A stretch of 28,115 bases of DNA from a virus. A program made the translations under genes and the position numbers. The stretch is from positions 1 through 28,115 of the IMG/VR virus record IMGVR_UViG_3300028548_005929, one strand, 5' to 3'. Below, one piece after another: positions 20,104-28,010 of this stretch. Position 1 is the stretch's first letter. Each line of letters begins with the position of its first letter. The notes under the pieces were generated by a model that saw only the letters and a program-made list of their open reading frames with translations, did no database searches and was not told the origin of the DNA.

Positions 20104-22128
20104 TTAACTCATAGCCCTATATAGACCAACGCCACCAAGGCCAGCACCAAGCGCCTGCTGGGTGCTGCTAGGGCCGCCGAATGTAGTAGTTTGAGAACCA
20201 GCACTAATAGGCAACCCTTGTAGCATATTATTAAAGAAGCCAAGCTGTTCTCTGCCAAATGCCTGCTGACGCAAGAAGTCTTGATAACCCATATCCATTC
20301 CGCGCTGGCTCATGTTCCTTTGGTTTTCACCGGCAGCTTGAAGGTTACGCATTCTCTCAATGCCCATTCTTTGATCGTCAGTGCCTAGTTGACCAAGCAA
20401 TCTAGCTGAGTCTAACCTTTGACCTTGAGTGGCTCTGTCTGCATCGAGGCCAGCAAAGCCCATCCTTGCGCGAGTTTCTGCCAGCCCAATGTTTTCTTGC
20501 CTAGCCCTCATACGAGCATCATTCTGAGCCTGATTAACCCGTTCCTGCATCTCTTGAGCATTAAGACCAAGCCTAGCCCCTTCTTGTCTGGCTTGTTCTG
20601 TTGCTTGAAATACAGAGCGTTGTTCTTGTTGCTGAGCAAGTCTGTTTTGTTCGTTCTGACCAAACTGGGACTGTCCAAACCTTTCCGCAGCTTGATTAGC
20701 TGCATCCTGCTGCTGCTGTGCATTCATGCCCATCTCGGCAGCGCGTTGCCTAGCTTGTTCCTGTATCTGGAACGTTTGATTTTGGAAGTCTTGTTGCTGT
20801 ATCCGACCCTGTTGAGTCGTTGAAAAAGCACTCTGAGTAAACTTCTCTTGAGCTTGTCTAGCAGCATCAGCTTGTTGTTGTGCGTTCAAGCCCATCTCTG
20901 CTGCTCTTTGCTTAGCCTGTTCACCTGCTTGGAACCCTTGCTGAGCAAACTGCTCTCGCTGTGCAGCAACATCCGCTGTCTGACCAAATGCTGATTGAGT
21001 AAACTGTTCTTTAGCTTGTCTTGAGGCATCAGCTTGCTGCTGAGCAGTCATGCCCATAGAAGCAGCCTGTTGCCTTGCAGTCTCTCCAGCTTGGAAAGAA
21101 TCAATAGCCATCTTTTGTTGAGCTTGTCTGGCTTGTTCTGTTGTGCCAAACGCAGACTGTCTAAAGGTTTCCTCTTGTCCTCTGGCAGACCTATCAGCTT
21201 CAAACGCCTTCTGAGCCTGCTCAAACGCTGCCTGCCCACCTCTTGTCTGAATGTCAGCCATCTGTTGTCCGAGAGCATTTTCTCGTTCAGATTGCATGAT
21301 TGCTTCTCTGTATCCACCAAGGCCGCCAGATTGCGCTGCTTGTTGAGACATCTCAGATCCACGGATGTCAGATTGCTTTTGAGCTTCACGCTTCTCGATA
21401 TCAGTAACAAGCTGCTGATAAGGGTTTGTGTATTTAGCTAATGTGTCTGCGTCAGCAATAGTTCCAGCTTGAAACCCAGACTGAAGGTCTCTGGCAGAGT
21501 AATCTTGACCAAGCTCTCTAGCCATATAACCAGGATCAAAAGAACTAGCTTCATAGCCACTTGTTAACGGCCCCATATCATATTGAGACTGACGCTCTGT
21601 GGCTTGATAACCAGGATCAAAAGAGCCAGCTTGATAACCAGATGTTAAATCTTGAGCTTGGAAGTCTTGATTAAGGGTTCCAGCGTTGTAGTCTGATGTG
21701 AACTGCCCAGGTTGATAACCAACACCGCGCTGACCAGCTTGATAGCCTTGGCCTAAGCTGCCAGCGTCATAGCCACTGCTTATATCCCCAGCGTTATACC
21801 CTGAAAACTGATCTTGCGGGTTAAACCCTGCTGCTATATTGGCTCCAGCGCCAACATCTTGACCACCAACGCTACCAGCTATATTAGCAGCCATATTCGA
21901 TTGATAAGGGCTCCCAGCATAAGCCATGTCAGCCATGCCCTGCATTCCCTGATTCTCAAAATCAGTAAACTCAGCCATCCTTTGACCCGGAAAAGCTTCA
22001 TAAGGTCTTGTTGACTCATAGACAGTCCTACCAAGAAGCTCCTCATAAAAGGGTTCTGCATATTCTGGTAAGTTTGTTTGTACTACTGTGCTTTCTTGAG
22101 CACCGCCGCCGCCACTACTCTTTCCCAT
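20104..22128 (-). CDS. Repeat-rich virion protein (gp14-position, probable DNA-ejection protein)
   Basis: A 674-residue protein in four parts: an N-terminal PEYAEPFYEELL segment (20-33), about 14 nine-residue repeats (100-225) with Gly-Tyr-x-Ala, a Gln/Ala-rich coiled-coil part with a 54-residue period (345-554), and a C-terminus YQDFLRQQAFGREQLGFFNNML followed by a Gly-rich tail. The C-terminal pattern is, from memory, shared by many phage proteins in this position. It has no Cys or enzyme motif. ATG 22128 has aaggag about 8 nt upstream and overlaps the preceding gene by 14 nt. Placed between the GNAT-like gene and the 957-aa gene, it corresponds to T7 gp14 by order; a structural ejection role is inferred. 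Confidence 0.75.
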   Translation of the reverse strand: MGKSSGGGGAQESTVVQTNLPEYAEPFYEELLGRTVYESTRPYEAFPGQRMAEFTDFENQGMQGMADMAYAGSPYQSNMAANIAGSVGGQDVGAGANIAAGFNPQDQFSGYNAGDISSGYDAGSLGQGYQAGQRGVGYQPGQFTSDYNAGTLNQDFQAQDLTSGYQAGSFDPGYQATERQSQYDMGPLTSGYEASSFDPGYMARELGQDYSARDLQSGFQAGTIADADTLAKYTNPYQQLVTDIEKREAQKQSDIRGSEMSQQAAQSGGLGGYREAIMQSERENALGQQMADIQTRGGQAAFEQAQKAFEADRSARGQEETFRQSAFGTTEQARQAQQKMAIDSFQAGETARQQAASMGMTAQQQADASRQAKEQFTQSAFGQTADVAAQREQFAQQGFQAGEQAKQRAAEMGLNAQQQADAARQAQEKFTQSAFSTTQQGRIQQQDFQNQTFQIQEQARQRAAEMGMNAQQQQDAANQAAERFGQSQFGQNEQNRLAQQQEQRSVFQATEQARQEGARLGLNAQEMQERVNQAQNDARMRARQENIGLAETRARMGFAGLDADRATQGQRLDSARLLGQLGTDDQRMGIERMRNLQAAGENQRNMSQRGMDMGYQDFLRQQAFGREQLGFFNNMLQGLPISAGSQTTTFGGPSSTQQALGAGLGGVGLYRAMS
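20467..21096 (-). repeat. Coding repeat with exact 54-residue period (about 4 copies)
   Basis: In the 674-aa protein, FQAGETARQQ, FQAGEQAKQR, FQIQEQARQR and FQATEQARQE start at residues 345, 399, 453 and 507, exactly 54 residues (162 nt) apart. Each unit has AAxMGxNAQQQ at position 11, then a QA-rich helix and a FTQSAFG-like turn near position 32. The last copy is diverged, and a partial copy precedes the first. All are without frameshift. Confidence 0.85.
21454..21831 (-). repeat. Coding nonapeptide repeat, about 14 copies
   Basis: Residues 100-225 of the 674-aa protein consist of consecutive 9-residue units with pattern x-(G/D)-(Y/F)-x-(A/P)-(G/R)-x-x-x, for example SGYDAGSLG, QGYQAGQRG, SDYNAGTLN, SGYQAGSFD and PGYMARELG. 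The period is kept for 126 residues without insertion. The first unit is degenerate. DNA period is 27 nt. Confidence 0.85.
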
Positions 22129-22636
22129 CTTCTAAACTCCTTTCGTAGACCACAAAAGATCGACTGAATTTATCTTGTTCTAACCATTTCCAGAACCCCA
22201 TACGGGCAGTTGCTTCCATTCCCTGACAACTATTATCACGCCCAAAATCTTTAAAGCGATCTAGCATTTCCCAAACCCAGCTATTGAAATTGTCACCACC
22301 TAAAAACTGTACAGCCAACATCTTTCTTTCTGGGTATTGAAGTATCTCTGTTGTACCAACACCGTCAATATGGTTCTCTGAATCAAACGCAACCCATAAC
22401 TGTTGGCTGCCATTTGATATGGCGGCATGAAGAAACTCCAAACTCCATCGCCCATTTGACCTTTTAGTCGCTTTAGCAAGCTGGGTTCTTACATCAGGCC
22501 ACAGATTATTAAGATAATTTGCTGGAACCATAGTTATCGTGTGAGTAACTTCTCTTGGCTCAGACCGTTTGCGAACCTTTGGCTCTCTAGATAAGTCCTT
22601 TATCTTGCTTGAATCAAAGTCTAGTAGGGTGTTCAT
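22115..22636 (-). CDS. GNAT-fold-like phage protein upstream of the ejection genes
   Basis: A 173-residue protein without signal peptide. The N-terminus is basic (SKIKDLSREPKVRKRSEPREV). The body has the strand-helix layout of GNAT-like phage proteins: a helix LEFLHAAISNG, strand QLWVAFDSEN, strand KMLAVQFLGG, then a helix and EATARMGFWKWLEQDKFSRSFVVYERSL, where a Glu-x-x-Ala-Arg and a C-terminal strand are typical. Acetyl-CoA binding motifs are not obvious, so enzymatic activity is doubtful and a virion or assembly role is as likely. T7 gp13, which lies in the equivalent place, is comparable in size (138 residues). ATG 22636 overlaps the preceding stop by 4 nt (ATGA), and the 3' end overlaps the next gene by 14 nt. 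Confidence 0.6.
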   Translation of the reverse strand: MNTLLDFDSSKIKDLSREPKVRKRSEPREVTHTITMVPANYLNNLWPDVRTQLAKATKRSNGRWSLEFLHAAISNGSQQLWVAFDSENHIDGVGTTEILQYPERKMLAVQFLGGDNFNSWVWEMLDRFKDFGRDNSCQGMEATARMGFWKWLEQDKFSRSFVVYERSLEDGKE

Positions 22637-24909
22637 GCTGGCAATAAGCCTCCGCCTCTAACATTAACTAAGGGTGCCGGTTGCTCTGTAGTTCCAGTGC
22701 GTTCCGTGCGGACTCGATCCATCATTGATGCCAATTCTTTAGCTCCAGCACTGGTATCTCCATCGCCTAAGCCAGAAACCACATCGCCAGGAACTATAAA
22801 CTCACCAGGAGATACAGCAACTTTTTGTTGATCACCAATCATACCGCCAATCTGATCGTCCATGCCACCGCCAGCGCCCTGAATTAGGCCTTCTTTTTGC
22901 GAGTTAGGAACAACAGACTCTAGAACCTGATTCCGTAACTGCTGGAAAGCTTCTGTTCCAAACTCATCTACAAATCTTTTAATGACAACGCTAGATTCTT
23001 CTTCAGACATACGACCCAAAAGAGCCATTGCTGTTTGTTGAATCAAAGCTTGAGCAGCTTGCTCTCCGTTGGGAACTTGATCCCCTTGGTTCATACCTAC
23101 AACGCCGCCGTTATTCATGCCATATTCAGTGCCGTAAGGGGCGCGGTTAAATCCACCTATACCGGAATATAAATCCTGCCCTGACATGTCAAGAGTTAAC
23201 CCTGAGTTCCGAACAGTGGGGTTTCCTTCAGCGTCTACTGCGCTATACCCTTCTGGAGCATCAAAGCCTCGCTCGCTTAACGCTGCGTTTTGCGCGATCT
23301 TTTGACGAACAGCAAATATTTCGTCTTTTTGCTCTGTTGAAAGACTTTCATCTACAACAAAGTTCATCGTCGGGTCATTTCTTAATCGCTCTATCTCTGC
23401 GGCTCTACCAGCAACGTTTACTGGATCATTAACAACAGCTTGTTGTTCAGCAATAGCAGGCTCTGCCGGAAGCTTTTTACGAAAGTAATTTATTTCTGGA
23501 TCTATTCCGGGTCTATACCCTTCTAGCTCTTCTGAAGATACCACCCTTGGGCCTCTAAGGCTGGCTTGCCTACCTGATGGGTTGAATGCAAAAGAGCGAT
23601 CACTACCCCCAAAACTGTTAGCGCCAACAGCGTTGTTAGAGTTAAAATTTGGGGAAAAATTAGGCCTTCCAGCTTCACCACCACCAAACATTCTAACCGG
23701 CTGCTGCATACCCATTTGTTGGAAATCAGCCATTCTTTGCTGATAATCCATAGGATTTATAGAAGTGATACCTCCAGCTTGATAGCCGCGTCCATAATCG
23801 TAGCCATAGTCAGTAGCAACCTGCCCTAGAGACTGATCCAAGATACCTTGTGACCTAGCAAGTCTTTCAGCCCTCTCAGCTTCTGTAGCACCAAACTCAG
23901 CGTCACGAGCCTCTTGAGCTTCCATTGCTGCGCGTTGACCTTCACCAACGCCTATTGGCAACAAAGAACTAGGCTTCATGAGATTTTTGCCAAATTCTTT
24001 TGTAAAAGCTCCGGGATTATCTTTAAAGTTTCCAAAAACATTCTGACTGGCTTTAGAGGTTTCTGCCGCTAAAGTATTTTGAGCCATTTCAAGGCTGCCA
24101 GGGTTAATTGCTCCACTTGCCGTGGGCGGCCCTTGCTGTAACAACGATGCTCGGCCTGATCCAGTTGTTGCTTCAGCCAAGCCGCCTTGAAGGTTAAGCA
24201 AAGTTTGTTTGTCTGCTGCTGTCGCCGCATCGCCAAGACCTTTTACAAGAGTGCTTTGTTCTGTCGCTGCCGTAGCTAAGTCTTTTGCTGCACTAGCGCC
24301 CTCAGTGACCGCCGTTTGTGCAGCATCAAGGCCTGGAGAAACAGCCGCTGAAGCAGCATTCAAAGCACTGCCAATACCAAAGCCAGTTAAACCTGCGGTC
24401 AAGCCTTTCTTGATATCACCTGTTACAGCGGTTGTTGCTAAGCCGGAGCCAATAGCGCCCATAGCTGTTGCTCCAAGACTGCCAAGTCCTAACGCGCTGG
24501 CAAAACCAGTTCCTGCAAGAGCGGAACCTCCAAGGCTTCCCAATAATGGAAGCAAGAACGGCAAGAAAGCCTCTGGCTGTCCTGTCATCGGGTTTGTAGT
24601 TAGGCCTCCTGTAGGCGATAGCGAGGCTATGCCAGCTACTTCTACAGGGTTCATGTGAACTAACATACTGTCGCCATAACGACCTTGCTGAGCCATCTGC
24701 TGTGCCATAGGCTCCATAGGACGAGCGTTTGGCATAGCGCCACCTTGGTTCGCATTCATTTGCGGAGGCATTTGTGGCGGCATCTGAGGCATTTGAGGCA
24801 TCTGAGGTGGCATCTGCATCTGCTGACCCATTTGTTGCATACGCTGCATTTGTTGCATTTGTTGATTCATGGGGTTCATAGGCGGCATTTGTCCGTTATT
24901 GTAATTCAT
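22633..24909 (-). CDS. Large low-complexity virion protein with hydrophobic Gly/Ala segment
   Basis: A 758-residue protein. Residues 1-70 are almost only Met, Gln, Pro and Gly (PPQMPQMPQMPPQMPPQM). Residues about 113-195 form a long Gly/Ala/Leu hydrophobic stretch (FLLPLLGSLGGSALAG onward) that could insert in a membrane, and the middle is polar and probably disordered. The C-terminus has VAVSPGEFIVPGDVVSGLGDG, which I recall from structural proteins of marine phages. ATG 24909 overlaps the preceding stop by one base and ggag lies about 10 nt upstream; the stop overlaps the next ATG. Its place between tail and ejection-type genes supports a virion role. No enzymatic motif is present. Confidence 0.7.
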   Translation of the reverse strand: MNYNNGQMPPMNPMNQQMQQMQRMQQMGQQMQMPPQMPQMPQMPPQMPPQMNANQGGAMPNARPMEPMAQQMAQQGRYGDSMLVHMNPVEVAGIASLSPTGGLTTNPMTGQPEAFLPFLLPLLGSLGGSALAGTGFASALGLGSLGATAMGAIGSGLATTAVTGDIKKGLTAGLTGFGIGSALNAASAAVSPGLDAAQTAVTEGASAAKDLATAATEQSTLVKGLGDAATAADKQTLLNLQGGLAEATTGSGRASLLQQGPPTASGAINPGSLEMAQNTLAAETSKASQNVFGNFKDNPGAFTKEFGKNLMKPSSLLPIGVGEGQRAAMEAQEARDAEFGATEAERAERLARSQGILDQSLGQVATDYGYDYGRGYQAGGITSINPMDYQQRMADFQQMGMQQPVRMFGGGEAGRPNFSPNFNSNNAVGANSFGGSDRSFAFNPSGRQASLRGPRVVSSEELEGYRPGIDPEINYFRKKLPAEPAIAEQQAVVNDPVNVAGRAAEIERLRNDPTMNFVVDESLSTEQKDEIFAVRQKIAQNAALSERGFDAPEGYSAVDAEGNPTVRNSGLTLDMSGQDLYSGIGGFNRAPYGTEYGMNNGGVVGMNQGDQVPNGEQAAQALIQQTAMALLGRMSEEESSVVIKRFVDEFGTEAFQQLRNQVLESVVPNSQKEGLIQGAGGGMDDQIGGMIGDQQKVAVSPGEFIVPGDVVSGLGDGDTSAGAKELASMMDRVRTERTGTTEQPAPLVNVRGGGLLPA

Positions 24910-25238
24910 TAAGTTGTCTCCACACCAAATAGGTTAAAACTGACGTTAGCGGCGCTTACATAAACTTTCATTACATCCGCTTGGGATAGGCACATTCCAA
25001 TCACAACTGTTCTTGTGGTTGTAGCAGCTAAAGATTCATCAAAAAAAAGAAATTGTTTGTCATCCGCCGAAGCATTAGCGACATGAACGGTAACTCTAAA
25101 AGTAATTGCAGAGCCAGATCTGTTGCATATAACCAACGAGCTAACTGTTGTTTGTGCCAAGTTAGGCACTGTGTACAGCACAGTTGTTGTAGTTGCACTA
25201 GGGTCTAACTGCCCAAGTACTTTTATTACATCAGTCAT
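24909..25238 (-). CDS. Small beta-rich virion-associated protein
   Basis: A 109-residue Thr/Val/Ala-rich protein (MTDVIKVLGQLDPSA...) predicted to be nearly all beta strand, with one Cys in VICNRSGSAITFRV and a C-terminal VSAANVSFNLFGVE. I recall closely similar small proteins in many tailed-phage structural clusters, usually annotated hypothetical. A compact beta-sandwich tail or capsid decoration protein is a reasonable guess. ATG 25238 overlaps the preceding stop (ATGA) and its stop overlaps the next start, so it belongs to the late operon. No signal peptide. Confidence 0.7.
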   Translation of the reverse strand: MTDVIKVLGQLDPSATTTTVLYTVPNLAQTTVSSLVICNRSGSAITFRVTVHVANASADDKQFLFFDESLAATTTRTVVIGMCLSQADVMKVYVSAANVSFNLFGVETT

Positions 25239-25432
25239 GAAGCCCCCATCAATAGAAACTGAAACCTTCGCATAGCTAATGATCCTTGGCTATCGCCTTG
25301 AGTCTTAGCAAGAAAAAGGTCGTTTTGAACCTCATCAAAGATTAACTCTAGGTTTCTGCGAGTTATAGCCTCGTTGTCTCTATCATAGTCCGAGCTTGGG
25401 ATTGGCAGCGATGTTTGTTTAGTGCCTGACAT
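25235..25432 (-). CDS. Small hypothetical late protein
   Basis: A 65-residue protein with an unstructured start (MSGTKQTSLPIPSSDYDRDNEAITRRNLELIF) and a helical C-terminal half. The DNEAITRRNLE element recalls the N-terminal segments of some phage tail-fibre and head-tail proteins, but I cannot name a family. Start and stop overlap both neighbours (TAATG with the gp10-like gene, ATGA with the next gene). A small virion or assembly protein is the most likely role given its position. Confidence 0.6.
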   Translation of the reverse strand: MSGTKQTSLPIPSSDYDRDNEAITRRNLELIFDEVQNDLFLAKTQGDSQGSLAMRRFQFLLMGAS

Positions 25433-27282
25433 TAGCGCCTACCATCTTGACGTATATCAAATCTAAGGCCACCTAAGCGCCATCCATATCCAAGGCCAGA
25501 GCTTTCAACACGAATAACCGTATGCCTAGCCCTTGCTCTAATATTTGATTGGGTGGTGTTTTGAGTAACTGTAGCTGTGGCTAATGACGAAGCGGTCTCT
25601 AAAGGGTAGTTGCTTCCCTTGATCGTCAAGTCCATTGACGCATCACTCTTGGTTCCGCTAAAAGCAAAGTCTGGAACAATCCGACTAATCATCATAAACC
25701 TGTCGCCATCACCTATCTCTAAGTCACCAGACTCAACAAACGCAGTCATTGCAACGCCATCATCGTCGTGACCAACTTCGTGGTTGTACAGATAGTTTGC
25801 TCCATTACCAGCAACTGTCGTGGTTGCTAGAGGCTTTGATCTTGTTCCAGCGCCAATCCAAGCACCTCTTTCTAGGGTTCCGACAGACCACAGGTTTTCT
25901 GCGTAATTATATGTAACGTAGTTTGTAATCTCGGTATCACCGGAACCTATTGGGTAAAACCAACTAACTTCAGAGAACGCATTGTTCTCGGCAGCAAAGA
26001 CCTTGAATGCTTGGTCTTGATTTAAGTTTGAAAAAACAAAGTCTTTAACGCTACAAGGCAGTGGTTGCACAGAACCGTTGTAGACATAGAAGTTGCCTTT
26101 ATCCATAAAGTATACAGAACCCCTAGCATTTGCCGCAGCATTTGGAGATATCATTGATATATCGGTGCTAAGTGTTTGGAATTGGAAGGTAAAAGGAGCC
26201 CCGACAAAACGCATAGAATGTAAGCTAACGTCAGTCCATATAAGAATTTCTTGTCTTGCTTGGATTGCGCCAATTATCTCTGATCCAGCGTTTATTCTTA
26301 CACCACCGGCTGTGTTTGTTGCTGTCGGTGTCCAATCAGCAATGTTTTCTTGATCAGAAAAACGTATGAACAAAGGATCAATTGTAGATGAGCCTATGCC
26401 GTTTGTGCCAAAAGCAATAACGTGTTGATCAATGTCTGAAACTAAAACTTTTAAAGCTATTGTCGGTACGTTGGATGCGTTGGCTAGAGTTGTTATGTTT
26501 ACCGCTCTAGTACCTGTTCCGGCAGACTCATCCCAATAGAAAATGCCACCTCCACGAGGATTTAGAATCAAATCTTCCCCAAAGTTATCTTGGCTATAGA
26601 GCCTAAGCTGACCGGATGCTGAAACACTGTTTGCGCTACCAAACCCGCCAGAACCCCAAGCAGACGCTCCAAATCCCGTGCCTTGAACAAAGGTGTTTAG
26701 TCCCGTGTTAATTTGATATGCACCATCAACACCTGAACCGCCATTCCCTGAGTCAGAAGAGTTAGCAGCTACAGCGTCTCCTGCTGAGTCTTTTGCAGTA
26801 AATGTATAAGTGTTTGACGTAGGTACTGATGTTATTTGATATTCTTGATTTAAGACTCCAGCAGTGATTACACCACCAAGAGTTGCAGCCCCGCTTATTG
26901 TGACAAAGTCGTTTGTAACCGCTCCGTGACTACTGTCTGTAGCCGTTATCGTCGAAGAGGTATTAACTGCCGCAAAAGTTATTCCATTGGTCGTGGTTGC
27001 ACGAATAGGAGTCACATCATTAAAGGTATTACCTTGAGATACCAAAAACTTTAAGTTTGTTCCGAGTCCAATGTACTTAATGGACTCAAGAGAAGCCCAG
27101 TCATGGATTGACCGGCAAATGCCTAAAAAAGAATTTTGGCTGAATTTTGTCCACCCACCGATTTTTTCTGGCCTGCCTTGGCGAAACCTAATCTTGTCTG
27201 AATCAAACCACCCAGAGTCGGCTGTATATTCGGTGCCTTCTTTGTCAACACCTGGATTAAATTGGATCTTAGATAATGTCAT
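25432..27282 (-). CDS. P22 gp10-like tail protein (packaged DNA stabilization family)
   Basis: Structural protein of the tail hub that closes the portal after packaging in P22-like podoviruses. The 616-residue product starts with the family's characteristic segment, FNPGVDKEGTEYTADSGWFD followed by SDKIRFRQGRPEKIGGW (residues 8-44). It is otherwise mostly beta strand with many Thr, Ser, Gly and Asn. The C-terminal GLGYGWRLGGLRFDIR also fits. It is longer than P22 gp10 (472); the extra sequence is around residues 100-210, which is Gly/Ser/Thr-rich and could be an inserted immunoglobulin-like or beta domain. ATG 27282 begins 2 nt after the 241-aa gene ends. This gene is the main evidence for a podovirus-type virion. 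Confidence 0.85.
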   Translation of the reverse strand: MTLSKIQFNPGVDKEGTEYTADSGWFDSDKIRFRQGRPEKIGGWTKFSQNSFLGICRSIHDWASLESIKYIGLGTNLKFLVSQGNTFNDVTPIRATTTNGITFAAVNTSSTITATDSSHGAVTNDFVTISGAATLGGVITAGVLNQEYQITSVPTSNTYTFTAKDSAGDAVAANSSDSGNGGSGVDGAYQINTGLNTFVQGTGFGASAWGSGGFGSANSVSASGQLRLYSQDNFGEDLILNPRGGGIFYWDESAGTGTRAVNITTLANASNVPTIALKVLVSDIDQHVIAFGTNGIGSSTIDPLFIRFSDQENIADWTPTATNTAGGVRINAGSEIIGAIQARQEILIWTDVSLHSMRFVGAPFTFQFQTLSTDISMISPNAAANARGSVYFMDKGNFYVYNGSVQPLPCSVKDFVFSNLNQDQAFKVFAAENNAFSEVSWFYPIGSGDTEITNYVTYNYAENLWSVGTLERGAWIGAGTRSKPLATTTVAGNGANYLYNHEVGHDDDGVAMTAFVESGDLEIGDGDRFMMISRIVPDFAFSGTKSDASMDLTIKGSNYPLETASSLATATVTQNTTQSNIRARARHTVIRVESSGLGYGWRLGGLRFDIRQDGRR

Positions 27283-27284
27283 TA

Positions 27285-28010
27285 TTAAAAGAAGCCTCCG
27301 AGTCCTTGGCGCATAGGAGCATAACCCATCTGCCTCGCCTGACCGCCCTTGCTCCCAAAGCCTCCGGCATTACCAACATACGGCCCAAAATTATTGTTAT
27401 AGCTATTAGGGGAGGAACCCTGCGAGAGCAAACCGCCAAACTGTTGTTGTTGCTGCTCCTCAGTGGACACCGGCCCTTGCGTGTAAGCCATTCCGCCCTG
27501 CTCAACGAGACTCTCTGGCCCTCTAGTTCGCAGATGGATCTCTGGATTGAGTTGAGGGGGGCTTTGAAACTCGAACGGGTCATTAGCTTCAATATTTTGG
27601 GCAGCACCAGCGCTCGCGTCGCCAAATTGTCCTTGGGCTGCAAGGCTTTCTGGCCCTCTAGTCCTAATCTCTTCCCGTCTTCTTTGATCTAATGAATTGG
27701 GAGGCTCAATCACTATCTGCCCACCAGACGGTAGAGAGGTGAAGTTACCGTTGCCATCCGGTTGAGAAAAATTTGGATTTCGTGGTGGCATGGCTTGTGG
27801 GTTTTCCATAAAGTCACCAAACCCAGATCGCATTCCATGCTGACTGTAGCTTTGACCTTGCCCGTAAGGGCTTCGATAAGGTTGTTGATAAGACTGTGAA
27901 CCGCCTTTACTGCCAAGTCCCGTTGCTTGATTCCCGCCATAAGAGGGCTGAGAGTTTCCAGAAAAAGAACCTCTAGCTTGCTGGGTTGTGCCTTGACCAC
28001 CTTTAGACAT
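27285..28010 (-). CDS. Gln/Gly-rich disordered late protein
   Basis: A 241-residue protein of low complexity: Ser, Gly, Gln, Pro and Tyr dominate (for example GGNQATGLGSKGGSQSYQQ), with five Gln in a row near residue 190 and a closing GLGGFF. One short unit is duplicated, RTRGPESLAAQG and RTRGPESLVEQG, about 44 residues apart. There is no signal peptide, membrane segment or known domain. ATG 28010 shares one base with the stop of the partial upstream gene (TAATG). Located just before the gp10-like gene, it is probably a virion or assembly protein, but the sequence gives no further clue. Confidence 0.65.
   Translation of the reverse strand: MSKGGQGTTQQARGSFSGNSQPSYGGNQATGLGSKGGSQSYQQPYRSPYGQGQSYSQHGMRSGFGDFMENPQAMPPRNPNFSQPDGNGNFTSLPSGGQIVIEPPNSLDQRRREEIRTRGPESLAAQGQFGDASAGAAQNIEANDPFEFQSPPQLNPEIHLRTRGPESLVEQGGMAYTQGPVSTEEQQQQQFGGLLSQGSSPNSYNNNFGPYVGNAGGFGSKGGQARQMGYAPMRQGLGGFF

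Noticed and set aside
20419-21441. Long plus-strand frames opposite the 674-aa repeat protein
   Set aside because: They are Leu/Ser-rich complements of the Gln/Ala-rich repeats; the lack of stops follows from codon bias of the real gene.
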